From Podospora comata (taxonomy: Eukaryota > Ascomycota > Sordariomycetes > Sordariales > Podosporaceae): a stretch of 64,000 nt of DNA. Shown one piece after another: positions 22,955 through 35,411 of this stretch. The notes below the pieces were generated by a model, which saw nothing but the letters and a program-made list of their open reading frames with translations, searched no databases and was not told where the DNA came from. Positions within the stretch are counted from its first letter, which is position 1. Each line of letters starts with the position of its first letter. Location of the stretch: contig CP071493.1 in NCBI GenBank assembly GCA_017354895.1, positions 2,790,001-2,854,000 on the forward strand, in the 5' to 3' direction. The translations under genes and the position numbers were made by a program.

Positions 22955-25900
22955 TTAAGCCGCAGCCACACCACTCGGAAGCAGCTTGGGCGCTGTTGGT
23001 CTCAGGGGACTTCTCCGTGTCTGATCTTTGCTGTCCACGTTATACTTGAGCTTGACGCCCATCGCTGCAAGCTCGACATCCAGGTACTTGAGCGCACCAG
23101 GGACCACCACCATGGTGGTGTTCTCTCCACCAATCCACTGGACGCCTTGCCCGTCCTCCCAAATCTCGCCATCCAGCTTCATGAGGTCCAGGTCCTCGAT
23201 CTGGTCCAGACGCTGCGCGCAATTTCGGCAGCGCACAGTGCCGACTTGCTTTCGTTTTCCAATAAACGGAGATACCGTCGGCTGCACGGCCAGGAATGAC
23301 CCACAGTCTCGGCAGATCCACGACTTGGAATAATCGGAGCAGTTGAGCAGGCGATCCTGGAGCAAGAAGGCCGTGCCGTGCGCCAACAGAGCATCGCGCT
23401 CCATTTCTCCCACACGGATACCACCACCCTTCTTACGGCCCTTGATCGGCTGTCCGGTTGTCGGCACGACTGGACCAGTCGTACGGACCTGGTACTTGTC
23501 GTTTACCATGTGTCTCAGTCTCTGGTAGTAGACAACACCAATGTAAATGTCGCACATGAACTCCTCGCCCGTGATGCCGGAATACATGGGCTCGTTTCCG
23601 TGGTAGTTGTAGCCAGCCTTCATCAGCTGATGCCCAAAATAGTCGGCCGCCATGTTCTCCTCACTGAACTTGAACGGCGTCGAGTCCTGAGCAAGACCAT
23701 GTAGCGCGCCTGCCTTGCCTGCAAGAGACTCAACAAACATGCCAATTGTCATGCGGGACGGGAAAGCGTGAGGGTTGATGATGACATCAGGCTGGATGCC
23801 CGTCTCCGAAAAGGGCATGTCGACAGCAGGCCACTTCTGCGAGCAAACGCCCTTCTGACCGTGACGAGAAGAGAACTTGTCGCCGATGACCGGAGATCTG
23901 GGAACGCGAAGCTTGATCGAGAGAGTCTGGAGAGGCTCGTTTCCAGTGTCGCTGCCAATCACGCGAACCTCCTCAATGAAGGCATCTTCGGCCTCCTTGT
24001 ATCGCTCCCAATGCGTGATACCATCCCGGTTCACCAGCTTACCCGAGTAGTCGGCCGAAACGGTGTGCCAGGCGGCGATGATATCGCCTTCCCTGACCAG
24101 CCGGCCAACATAGGGCAGTCCGTCCTCGTCGAGCATCTCCCGATCAGACGCCCGGATGGGGCTTCCCGGAGCAAACCCAAACATTTTGGTGGTGGTCTTG
24201 GAGCTGCGTGTCCTCGAGTCATCCTTCAGACTGATCTTCTTGGTCTTGTAGATGCTACCGTGACCAAAACCACGTTCGTGCGCTGATTTGTTGATAATCA
24301 TGGCGTCGTCCATGTCGTAACCGGTATAGGAAATGACGGCAACCACGGCGTTGAATCCGTTGGGGAAGTTGTCGAAACCATATGTGTTGTGCAGTGGTGA
24401 TCGGACGACTGGTGTTTGACCGGTTTGAATGCGGTACATTTTGTTGTCCGTCCGATGCGCGAGTGCTGCGCCTGGTGTGCCCATAGTTTGCTTACCCATC
24501 TGACATTGGTACATGTTACGGGGAGACTGGTTAAAATCCGAGAATGGTGTCATGTTGGCCAGAATGGACAGGATGTTGGTCGGATCAAACTCGACGTGAG
24601 TCGAATCGCCAGGAACAATTTCTTGTTCTACACAAGCAATCGACATGTAAGGCTGCTCGTAAGGACCTACCATATCCTCCTTGTTCAGAGCGAGGTACTT
24701 CACGGGCCGGACCATCCTCGAGGTGTTGGATGCCATGTAGATACCTGGGTACGAGCCGCCATTGGAGGTGGGGACATAACCAATCTCAAGCTCAAGGGGA
24801 ATCCCATGGCCACCCTCGACCTTCAGCTGTCGCAAGGTGTCGGCGAGAGGCTTGGCGTTCTGCGGAGCACACCAGCCTACAACCTTGCCGTCAAGCATCA
24901 CTACCACGCTTTCAGTAGTGGCGGCTGAGGAATAGTTGTTGACTCCGAGCTCCAGCAGCACCCCAGGGACGGCCGAGACATCAGCGGCTTTCGTGGTGAT
25001 TTTGCACTTGTGAGCAAAGTGATTTAACAACCCACAGGGCGAACCATCAGGAGTGTGGACGGGACAGAGGAAGCCCCAGGACTCTGGCAGCAGCTTACGG
25101 ACCGTGGTGGTCTTCAGCTGCGCGAAGAAACTACCACGATGGACCATGCGGAAGTGACTGATGAAACGAAGGAAGTTGAGCTTTTCCGCCACAACGGTAA
25201 AACCAGACACCTGCTGAAGATCAAGGCCGGAAGGACTCTGTAGATTGCCCGTCGAAAGGAAATACTCCAAAGCGTTACCGATGTTCTCGTTCGTCTTGCG
25301 GAAGATGTGCCCTGGGAACTGCTTTCTGAAACTCTCAGAGACAAACGAGTCGGTTGGGTTGCGCCTCAGATGGTCGCGCAGTGCTCCCCTCAACGCAGTC
25401 GACAGCAGGTCCTCAAGTCGCTCCTTTAAGATCATGCCGTATAGGAAACCGCCGAGCAAGATTTCTTGGTTCTGGACAGCGTCAGGATTGTCAACGGCAC
25501 AATCGCCGGCAACAAGGGCATAGAGCTTTCGGCACATGAACAAGAGCATTTTGAACTTGTCCGTGTCCTGCTCCTCTGTGACATCGTTGCAGCCAAGGTG
25601 AACAAGAACCACCTTCCGTAGGAACTCGGTGCCGACCTCGTAATCAGTCATGGTGTCCGGCACGCCGAGCACGACCCGAAACTTTTGGCCGAGATAGGCT
25701 CGCGTTTGCTTCTTGGTGTATAGATTGTAGGTCTTGTACGTGCGTAGGAGAAGCTCGACACGATCCGTCAAGAAGGTGTTCTCCACCCCCTTGGAGGTGG
25801 GTGGGCCAACCAAGGACTCGAAGATCTCGCGATCGTTGGTCTCGACGAGTGCCTTCAAGATCATCATGACTGGCACAAGATACTCATTCTTCCTCCAAGA

Positions 25901-26728
25901 GAATCTGAATGTGACATTGCCGTCGTTGAGGTAATGGAGCACATTGGTCTGTGAGGTTTCGTCTGGCCGGACCGATCGTACTATGATACCATGCGGTGTG
26001 TAGGAAGGACCTCGGTTCGTGAAACTAGGACGGGTGATGGCAAGAGGGAAGTTCCTCTTGTTCATGAGCAGCAGACGGATAATCTTCTCGATACCGTTGA
26101 TGACGAAATAGCCGCCCAATTCTTCCGACTCCTCTTTCCTCTCCACGAGCTGCGCGGGGCTGTTATTTTCTAAGTGACACTTGTTGGACTGTACATTGGC
26201 AGCATTCGTTAGACAAAGCCTAGAATCCCAAGCCGTAAGAGGGGGAAATCAGCCTACCTTGACCATGATGGGCATTTGCCCCAGCTCACGGACAAACTCG
26301 TGGGCGTCGCCATTGTTGATACGGTACTCGAGAACGGCTGTGAGTTTGCCTCGGTAAGAGACATGCCGCTCTCTGCACTCGGCCGGAAAGATCTCTCGTC
26401 TCTTTGCGAACTTGTTGGACTGTGCAACCTGAGCTTTTTGGAGAGTGACACTCTTGTAGCGAACCGTCAACTTGTTTCTGCTCGCGGGATCGGCCCTTTC
26501 GTCACCATCGAGGAACGTCTTAGTCCCTATCTCGGCGATGGCGTGGTCGAGCAAACTTGGCTTGCCATCGTTGCGGAAGAGAGCGTTAAAAGCCTCGATG
26601 TGTGGGTTGACAGCCTCTTGAAGTGCTGGGTATGCGGTTTGGTCGGTAGGAGGGTTACGAAACAACTTCTCTCGGCGAAGTGTGTGGTACCCGTGCTCCC
26701 AGGTTGTGTTGGTCCGTTCGGGGGCCAT
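22955..26728 (-). CDS. RPA2: RNA polymerase I second-largest subunit (A135/Rpa2)
   Basis: Minus-strand exons 26728-26258 and 26188-22955, 1234 residues, close to the 1203 of yeast Rpa135. The intron starts GTAGGC and ends TACAG; splicing joins GQMPIMVK to SNKCHLENNSPAQLV, a conserved lobe motif. Other landmarks are GGYFVINGIEKIIRLLL, LLPESWGFLCPVHTPDGSPCGLLNH, the hybrid-binding GYDMDDAMIINKSA and GDKFSSRHGQKG, and a C-terminal zinc site CRDC...CRNC. The sequence fits polymerase I rather than II or III in the C-terminal region and in the N-terminal YHTLRREKLFRNPP segment. With Rpa190 it forms the active centre that transcribes 35S rRNA in the nucleolus. It is transcribed in tandem with tyrosinase, with no evident functional link. 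Confidence 0.95.
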
Positions 26729-27502
26729 TTTGGTTGCTATCGCGACACACTCCTGTGTCGGAATTCGAGATTATGTATGTTGGGGGGTCACCAATGGAGG
26801 AATTGGCAACAATCCTCGTCCGGGCTAGCACCGGGCTGTTTAAGCGCTCATACTACAGTGCGCAGTTTTCGGGGTGCGTGGTTGAGTGGTGGGTGGTGAG
26901 CGGTGGCTTGATTTGTCTGGGGAATGGATTCGCGCCTGCGCTTGGTGGTGAGCGTTGCACTGCAAGTGAACTTTTTTTCTGCCCGCCCCTCTTATCGCTT
27001 ATCGGACGAACACTGCCAAGCAATGCAATGCAACAGGGTTATCCGTAGTCCTGTGGAAGCTACAAGTGGGGCAAGTACCACGAGCGGACTTCAGCACTTC
27101 TCTGGTATCTATCATGATAATGATAACCTCGAATTTTTGTTTGCTTCCCTTTTTTCGTCTCGAAGCTAAGTTTGGCCCCAAGTGAACAACAGCCTTGAAC
27201 GAGATTTTATTTCTATGGCTCGACCTTCAAGTCCAGCGTGACCACACTTCAAGGCCCGCGCATATAGTTCCACAGATGGACTGGCCACATCATCTAAGCC
27301 TGGAAGCTTTCCACGGCTTGGATGCCTTCCACATGAACAGTCATGATGAAGCAAACTCTAAGCTAAATTCGTCAAGTGAACCTTAAAAGGTAAAGACTGA
27401 TACTTAAACGATGGGCGCATCAATTTCTCCAGACCGGTCCCCTGGTCCCTCGCCAACCCTCGCCATCAACAACACCACCCACGAGAAAACTTCCGCGACA
27501 GC
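26729..27502. other. Divergent intergenic region
   Basis: Promoter space of RPA2 and the upstream flank of the degraded F-box gene. No RNA gene, repeat or further coding segment was recognised. Confidence 0.5.
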
Positions 27503-28862
27503 ATGGAGATAAAACGGACTGGCTGGTGGTCCTGCCCCCAGGAAATTCAGGACATGATCCTCGACGAGGTTACCAGGAACAGAAACAGCTCCATCGCTCA
27601 TTGTGCCGCTGTTTGTAGGAGCTGGCAACAAGTCATCGAGAAGAAAACTTTCGCCCGGCTGACAGTTACCTTGAAGAGATTGGGCGAGTTCAGTAGCATG
27701 ACCAAAAAGCGACGGCATCTTTATCAAAAACGTCTGGCTTTCCATTGACTGCGCAGCAGTTGGCCGGCCTACAGACTTTGCGCTCTACAAGACTATCAGC
27801 TCCCTGCTCCTGGAGCTTAGCAAATGGGAAGCTCGTGGGGAGTTTCACCTCGAGATCAGTGTTCGCTGGGCAGCAGACGAAATGCGAATGGATTAGCAGG
27901 GAAGGCTTCAATCGCCTTCTTGATCTGCTTCCTAATCTGCGGCAGATTCACTATGAGCCTTGGAGATCCCTGGAAGGCAGGAATTCAGTTCGCAACACTC
28001 GCATCACAGTAGAAGGTAGGTAAATTTGACTCTTACATCAACACATCCATACTGATTCGATGGCCTATTATTCATCACAGGACTGCACAGAGCTACCTTC
28101 AGCCACAATCTAGCCAAAGTCGTGGTTTTCGGTGACTTCAACGAAGACTTCGATGAGTGCTGGCGTGCGGATAGGCGATGGCACCGCGTACCTATATCGT
28201 CAAGTCGGACAAACCCTCGCATGGTATCACCAGAGATCGGACAGGCTTTTGCCCAAATCTCTCGCCCCCTCGTCCATCTTTCATTGTCATTTGCAGCAGA
28301 TGCAAGTGACTTCTTCGAAACCTGTCAGCGCAGCTGGGTTTGGACGAGGCTGACCTCTCTTGCGCTCACATCCAATCTCTTGGCCCCAAACAAGGACCCC
28401 AAGATAGTCAACGACATGCTTGAGAAGGCCGGCATCGTGGCGCTACAAATGCCAAAACTAGACGTCATGGAGCTGTGGAACGGCAGAAGGGGTCTCGCTT
28501 GTGTCTTCCGGTATCAAGCCTCTAGGGATCGCGCAGGCCACAACGCAAAAATCACATGGCGAAGCTCCTGGCCTCTGGAGTTGGAACTCCGTGTGTGTAA
28601 GGCCTGGGCGGCAGTGGCAGTCAAACGTGACAAGCGGGAGGGAGAGTTCGACGTCGTCAAAGACCCGGAGATCCTGAATTTTGGGGAGGACGAGATCAGG
28701 TCACACGGGGATGCGATCCATCATTTGCAGCTTGTGAGCGAGGTGATCCGCCCGGTGTCGTTGTGGCAGATCAGGTATGAGTCGCGGTTTTTGATCGACG
28801 GGGCCAGTATTGGAAGAGAAGCTCCGTGTTGTTTGTTAAACTTGCCTGGGCGAATGGTTTGA
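27503..28862 (+). pseudogene. Degraded F-box/DUF6546-type gene with frameshifts
   Basis: The sequence resembles a common Pezizomycotina F-box family (DUF6546), but its reading frame is broken. Frame 1 (27503-27727) encodes an F-box-like start, CPQEIQDMILDEV...CRSWQQVIEKKTFARL. At the A5 run 27726-27730 homology moves to the next frame (NVWLSIDCAAVG...ELSKWEARGEFHLEIS), which ends in a stop at 27893-27895. Homology then resumes in the third frame from about 27900 (GFNRLLDLLPNLRQIHYEPW), through an intron at 28016-28080, to the family block MPKLDVMELWNGRRGLACVFRYQ and WRSSWPLELEL, stopping at 28862. A segment normally present before the PNL block seems missing. Alternatives are sequencing error in the A run or unrecognised splicing. 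No single intron I tried joins the frames. Confidence 0.6.
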
Positions 28863-30533
28863 TTATATTGGCTGCCTGTCTGTATCGAGTGGATGGCAAG
28901 TCCTAAAACGAGTCTTTCGGGTGCGGTGCCGAGGTCTTGGGGATAGAAAGATGTTCACTCAGTTTGATAATCCTTACTTTCTGGCAGAATAGCACAGATA
29001 CTTCCAAACCGTATATCATGTATTAGTTTGCATCGGTGGTGTAGCGTTGCAATTTGGTGCCGCCATAACCCCCAATCATGGGAAGTTGACCTACCCCCTG
29101 TGAGATTGTAACCTCTTGAACAGACTGAACTGTGTATTTGGTGCTGCTTGCACCCTATCCCAACTTCACACCAGAAAGCCTCTGTGTTGCTCTTGGAAAG
29201 AACCCATGCCAAATATGCAGACACGGGACCTGCACTTACGCAGACTGAGTGGCATACGGCACACACAGTGAGAAGTCACCGTAACGTTCCTACCGTTGGC
29301 GCATGAGGTAGACCACCTGCAACCTGAAATATCTACCTAGGTAGCAATCAACACCCAGCTTGAGATGTAGAAGTGTCAACATGTATCATTTCTTTCAAGA
29401 TCCACCAAATGCCGGCCTCTGCAGCTGTCAAAGAGCACGAAGGCTCGTACAAACATACCCCTGTCAGGATGTAAGTGGTGTTAGAACGCCATCCCGTCTG
29501 CAGCGTCCCAGAGATCACTCTCAATCGCACAGCGCCATTTTTCGTTCCAAGTTAGATGTCTAGATATCAGGTGCCTCGGAGGTAATTAAGGTTTGAGTTT
29601 GGAAGGCAACTGCATAAGGTACCCCCATTACGATCGCGGGGCAGTCACAGCCAGCCTGACTACCAATGCCTACCCTCACTGCCCTGATCAGATTTGATGG
29701 TTTTCTCTTTGCACCAAACCTTTCACCTATCCTCTCATCTTTTTTGAACATCCTCGACGATACCATGTTTGGATGGGTGGTTTTTTATTAGCACACTGCA
29801 TCCCATACCCTTGACAGCACCCCCCTGCTGCACTCTGCCGGCCGTGTGCCCTTTCTTTCTGCCCCCCCGCGCAACCGCTCGCTGCCGCCGCTTGGCCCCC
29901 CCAGACTTTTGAGGTGAGTGCTCAGCGCAGCGCAGCACTGACACCTCCTGCAACCCGGTCGATCTGAGCCGCCGCTTTTGCCCATTGATCACAGACGATC
30001 GTCTCGTCCTGCCGACATCTTTTCTCTGCCTCTTGTCCTCGTCGTCCAGCTGCTGCTGCCGCCGCTCCGCCCCCAGACGGCGCAAACGAATGAAACCCTG
30101 ATCATAGCCGCTGTCTTGTTCGACATTGCCAGGGCACCATCATCAAGTCTTCACACGCACAAAAGGCACGGACCACAGCTTGAGGTGACTGCACTACCGT
30201 TACCCATATTTGGTGTTCCCCGGTGCCATCTCTTCCAGTGCCTTGTGTGGGCCGACCTGATCGCTCACCCGCACCCCGCGTCTGGCTTCTCACCGATCAC
30301 AAAAAGGAATTCATTCTGTTTCCCATCTGCTGCGAAATTGCAACAACTCTTCGGACTCAGGTCATACGAGACATATTATCTTCTTAATTTTGCGCCGCCA
30401 GGGCCATCTCTGGGCCCAGCAGCTCACTTAAAACAAGCTCACCAACGACCTCGAGCCCTCTCTTTATCATCTACACAACAGCCCGGCCCACCTACCAGTT
30501 TTCACTTAAACATCGCGGCGTCGTTGACGAATC
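28863..30533. other. Intergenic region and ARL8 leader
   Basis: 1.7 kb between the degraded F-box gene and ARL8. It contains a CTACCTAGGTAG palindrome at 29333-29344 and CT/C-rich promoter-like sequence at 29800-30500. A 222-codon open frame at 29978-30646 runs into the ARL8 start in another frame and is not supported. Confidence 0.5.
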
Positions 30534-31374
30534 ATGGCGGGGTTATTCAAGCGAGTGTACGACTGGCTGTTACGGACCTTCTGGTAAGCTGCGCACCTCC
30601 ATGCATCCCGCGCCCCCGAGCTGCTGCGGGGCTTTTCCGTCTCTAAGCTCGTCGACGACGGCGACGGCGCATCAGGAAAACCCGGAGCTGATACAACCTC
30701 CAGGGCCACCGAAATGGACGTCACCATGATCGGTCTGCAGAATGCGGGCAAAACATCTCTGCTTCGGGTGCTGTCGGTAAGCAAGACCCAAAACCTACCT
30801 CCCCAGTACATGTGATGCTGATGACCTCTGCTTGCGAACAGGGCGGAGAGTTTGCCATAGAGTAAGTTGTTGACCACCAAGCAACCTTCCCACCACTCCA
30901 CGACCTCGATGCAACATCTTGTGCCCAGTTTCTCCAAATATCTCCCGGCTGACCATTCCTCGCAGCTCGATACCGACAGTGGGCTTCAACATGAAGCGGT
31001 TGCAACGGGGGCATGTGACGCTCAAGTGCTGGGACTTGGGTGGGCAACCCCGCTTCCGTCCAATGTGGGAGCGATATTGCCGGAATGTCAATGCTATCGT
31101 GTTCATTGTCGATATTGCCGACGTGGATGTGCTTCCCATGGCCCGCGAAGAGCTACACTCATTAATGAGCCAGCCAAGCCTGGATGGCATTCCATTGCTT
31201 GTTCTCGGAAACAAGTCGGATCTTCCAAACAAGCTCACCGTGGATGAGCTCATCGACGCCATGGATCTCAAGAACATTGCGCATCGAGAGGTGTCGTGCT
31301 ATGGCATCTCGGCAAAGGAGGAAACCAATCTGGAGGCGGTTCTCCAGTGGCTGATGAAGTTTGCCAACAGGTGA
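30534..31374 (+). CDS. ARL8: ARF-like GTPase ARL8
   Basis: Exons 30534-30583, 30704-30776, 30842-30861 and 30966-31374, 183 residues (animal ARL8 is 186). An N-terminal amphipathic helix (LFKRVYDWLLRTFW) is followed by the P-loop GLQNAGKT (27-34), switch 1 with IPTVGFNM, switch 2 DLGGQPRFRPMWERYCR, and the guanine-specifying NKSD. ARL8-specific features are the WERYCR motif and REELHSLM/LLVLGNKSDLPN spacing. As in other ARL8 proteins, Gly2 is absent, so membrane binding is expected through the acetylated N-terminal helix, not myristoylation. In animals it acts on lysosomes; in fungi a vacuolar or endosomal trafficking role is inferred. The third exon, 20 nt, is among the smallest here and encodes GGEFAI plus two bases. 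Confidence 0.94.
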
Positions 31375-33386
31375 GCCATCTCATTTCTGACATGGACCAT
31401 TTGTCATTGTGGACATCTGGCGAGGTTGGATTCAGTTGGCTTGTTCACTGTGTGGACTCGAAGGGACGTCCGTTTCGTCGTTTTCGCCCGGCATTTTCGT
31501 GAAGAAAAGGTTCATCTGGGGGGGCGACGACCGACTCTCAGAACTGACGTTCCAATTCGCAGCAAAAAATGATTTCGTTTCTGTGATATACGACACATCA
31601 CCCAGCGCCTAGCTGGGTCCAGACAGGAGCCGCAAGGCTAAGGGGGCATGATTAGCAACATAACTCAAACAGCAACATATGAAAGTGGCGCCTGTCACTT
31701 TTTTCTCGGGGCAGTTGGGATGGACGGAATGGGTTATCAGCGGGTCAGGGCGTTTTCTTGTCTTTTTTGTGCGTATTTCGGGGAAGAGGAACTGGCGCGA
31801 AGCCTCGGTGTATTGGATAGTTCGATGTATTTTTGGTCTTTTTGTTTTGTTTCTTGCGTGGCTGTTTCATGGAACCACCACCACCACATTTAATCTTTGA
31901 CGACGTATGATGATGATATGGCAAACCGAGCGGGTCGTTTTCCAATTGTGCTGTAGAATAGTGCCTTTGCACGTATCTCTGAGAGCAACGTTTTCGAGAT
32001 TCTGTGCCAAGCAATGGCATGTGTGACGAGGTGAGTCTGTAGGGTAGGAGGAGGGGAATCGAGACAGGGGGTGTGTGTGTTGAGAGGGCGCTTAGACGAT
32101 GCTCCTCAATATTCACACATGGACGGGTTCGAGGGAAAACCACGACATGTGGGAAAAAGAAGACTTGGGGAAAAAGACGAATGGGAACGGGATGGGACTC
32201 GAGAAACTTTCTATATAAAAGGGAAGAAAAAGATGTAAACCTTTTTCCCAAATTTAGTTTTTTGAAATTCTGAGGGGAGGAGGGACCCTGGGCCGTATTG
32301 ACGTGGGAGGGCGTGATTGGCTGGAGAGGATTTTATGTGGTTTACCACCGCCGGACGGAACAGCACCACCACCACCACCATCTTGAGAACTGCAGACCAG
32401 TGGATGGACAGATGGGCTTGGGTTTCTTGTCGGTGCGGCGCGCGCGCTTGGAAGGGAATGGATATCGACTGGTTTGTATCTTGAGTGAGGTTGGAACAGG
32501 TAAGCGAGATTTACACTGACTTGGGTCTCTTTTGTTTGGGGTTGGGTAAGAGAAGGAAGGCAAGCATTACTTCACCTGATGGTACTGATATTATCTGTCT
32601 CGGGTGCTGTCTTGATGGCTGGCTTGTGTTGCCTGGCATGTCTTCTTCAAAATGAGTGTGAGTGTAAGTGATATATGTTCATTCTCATGGATTCCCTGCA
32701 ATATCCCACTGGGCCATTGAGTGTAAGATAAGATAATGAAAAGGAAATAGACCGAGTATGTGCCTTGTGGATGAGACCCTGGGCCGACGTCACTGCTTCT
32801 GGCGAAGAAACCGAGAGGGAAACCGAAACCCAGATTGAGGCCGCACACGATATTGGATTTGGTGTTCTACCCTCGAGTCTCCAAGCTGGTCGGCGTTTCC
32901 AAATCCCGGCTACGCTCTCACATTGACTCCCGGTTTCCCCCCCTCGTCCTTCCCAAATGCGCCTCGGAAGAGATCAACGTGAAGTGGGTGAACACGGATA
33001 GCATTGGGGACCTTCGGTTTATCTTTTTGGGAAAAACCAACGATCATTTGAGCTGCCTCTATACCCGAACTCCCCCCTCCCTTTTTTTTTCATCGCTGAA
33101 CATAACAAAAAACGGGCGCCTGATTTCACAATGATTCCACAAAACAGACTCCCGTCGTGAAAAGGTATCGTAAAGGTGGGGTCAACAACAAGAAGACTCC
33201 GAGTCTGATTCCTATCTCGGCCGGGGGAAACAACCACCAAACATAAGCGCGGAAGCCCCTCCTCGGCAGGCCATCTCTTCGGTAAGATGCCAAATATCGA
33301 CTCGTATTCTGCCCAATGCAATGCCGAACGCCGTCCGTGTCCACCCGAATCCTCCGCTTCCCCAAATGACCAAACGAACCACCGCT
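31375..33386. other. Convergent intergenic region
   Basis: 2 kb between the stops of ARL8 and RPS16. Several T-rich and simple-sequence stretches occur. I find no supported gene, although 32000-32280 and 32800-33130 carry short open frames. Confidence 0.45.
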
Positions 33387-34063
33387 TTAACGGTAAGACT
33401 TCTGGAATCTGGAGCGGGCACCCTTACCACCGAACTTCTTGGGCTCGCACCGACGGGGATCGGCGACGAGGAGGCTGCGGTCGAACTGGATGAGGGAGCT
33501 CTTCAGGACGTTCTTGGTGTGCTCGTCGATGTACTTGGCGTAGTAGGCGACCTAAAAGGTGATAAAAGTCAGTCAAAATCATGTTGCGGGTGCGGCGCTC
33601 GAGTATCGCTCGTCGGTTCGATGCTTCGGGACGGTACGTACAACAGCCTTGGCAATCTGTTTTCCCATTGTTAGCAATTTGTCCCTGTTCCCATTCTCGA
33701 GTTTTGTTGCGAGGTGATAACATACAGCCTGGCGCACAGCGTAAACCTGCGAAGTGTGACCACCACCAGCAACCTTGATTCTGATATCGATGGCAGCGAA
33801 GTTCTCGGTGCCGAGGATGAGGATGGGCTCGTAGAGCTTGGCCCGGAGGATCTCGGGGGCGAAAAGCTTCAGAGGCTTGCCGTTGACCTTGATGAGGCCA
33901 CGGCCCTCCACAGCGCGAGCGACGGCTGCAACGATGGCGATGGTTAGCGATTTCGCCCTCGGGAGTTCATTTCGACAATTTCGGCAGGGCGATCAAAAAT
34001 CGGCATACCTGTGGCATTCTTCTTCTTGCCAAACACCTGGACGGCCTTCTTTTCGTTCGCCAT
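33387..34063 (-). CDS. RPS16: 40S ribosomal protein uS9 (RPS16)
   Basis: Minus-strand exons 34063-34009, 33925-33726, 33656-33642 and 33551-33387, 144 residues (yeast Rps16 is 143). The N-terminus [14 protein letters not shown] and core [19 protein letters not shown] and [20 protein letters not shown] are diagnostic, as is the C-terminus [24 protein letters not shown], whose final residues reach toward the P-site tRNA. The third exon is only 15 nt (IAKAV) but is required to connect VRQA to VAYYAKYID in frame, and it has a CTAAC branch site upstream and a GTACGT donor. Third positions are strongly C-ending, as expected of a highly expressed gene. Confidence 0.95.
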
Positions 34064-35411
34064 TTTGAGTTGCTGGCAAGAATGACTTCCTGTTGTTAGT
34101 TCGGGCAGGCTCAGCAGGCTGTGATTTTTCGGCTTCAGCTTGTCAAAATTTGTGTGTGGAGGGGGAAATCGGTATGGGGCTAGCGCACCTGCGCCAGCAA
34201 ATCACGTGTGTCAATGTGGCTAGTGGAAGAGTTTGTGGCTGGTGAACCTGGGCCCACCTGCACTCCGAAACCTGTCCCCACTCTGCCGAAGAGCCGGCGT
34301 TGAATTCACTTTAGGCCCATATTTCCCGGTGATGCTCCCCCCGATCCCATCCATTCCGTTTGCTGTCGTGCACCCCACTATCTCCGGTCGAACTGGCGTC
34401 CTCCGTTGTTGTTGCTGTTTCCAAGGGTTGGATTCACAAGGGGGGTTTTCCCCTTCGACTGTCCATCCTGTCAGAAAACCCGATAATTTCTCTTGTACAC
34501 CTGAATCTCCTGATGTTTTCAACATCCGGTCTTTTCATCTTTACATTGTACGCCATGGTAATACTGGAGCCGGTGGATGTTATGAATGCCTACCTCTCAC
34601 CTTGAATACGGATGTTATTTTCATGTTGTGCTTGTTTTGCCAAGGCATGGCAGTTCCGATCCGCTGACGACGTTGAACGATATGCTATCATCATTGTGAG
34701 GCGATGCCAGGCGAGCGTACCAAAGCGTATTGAAGCCGTAAAGGCGTTTCTCTCACCGAGCGCAACGCTGCTGAGCCACCGATCCTCTCAGGCGTCTTCC
34801 TGCTCGGTCATCAGTGAAGGCATTTGGAAGTTGCCCGCAGTTTCGGGAAGAGATGGAATGCTTTTCACCAAAAGACCGGCCGAGCATGGCGCATAGTGGT
34901 CGTCACCCAAGATCTTGGACAAGCTTGGCAGGCTGCCTCCATTGACCTCATTGGGCAAGTCATGGGAACAAACGGAACCCCATTGGACCTCAGCCACCTC
35001 GGGCCACGTTATCGCTCATTCATTATCAGCGTGTGCCGAGAAATGTCCCACGGTGCAGTTTTCTGATTCAAGGAGGCGCAGTGGCATCATCTGCTCCCGC
35101 ACCTTTTCGCTTCAGAAGAGTTGCTTTGGTGCTTCCGTTGCCAGGATCCACAGTGCTGAAACTTCTATTGGGCAGCACGTCACTCACTCTCAAGCGGTGC
35201 CTGTCTTTGTTCATCTATTCCCGCCACCCCTCTGCCAACAAAATCCTAGAAAACACATCGTCATCTAACACCACCTACATCACCACTACTTGCAGCAGCA
35301 AAACGTGGATTTTTAGACGTTTACATCGATATCAGTTGAATCTCGCATTCGCAGAATCTACAAAACATCGCAGATTGGAGCAACAGAGAAAAGCGATATC
35401 AAATAGCCACA
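34064..35411. other. Divergent intergenic region
   Basis: Promoter space of RPS16 (minus) and the RCR-family gene (plus). Open frames around 34233-34667 and 34824-35431 lack any recognisable domain and are not supported. Confidence 0.5.

Noticed and set aside
29978-30646. 222-codon frame ahead of ARL8
   Set aside because: Overlaps the ARL8 start in another frame, has low-complexity composition and no domain; more likely leader sequence.
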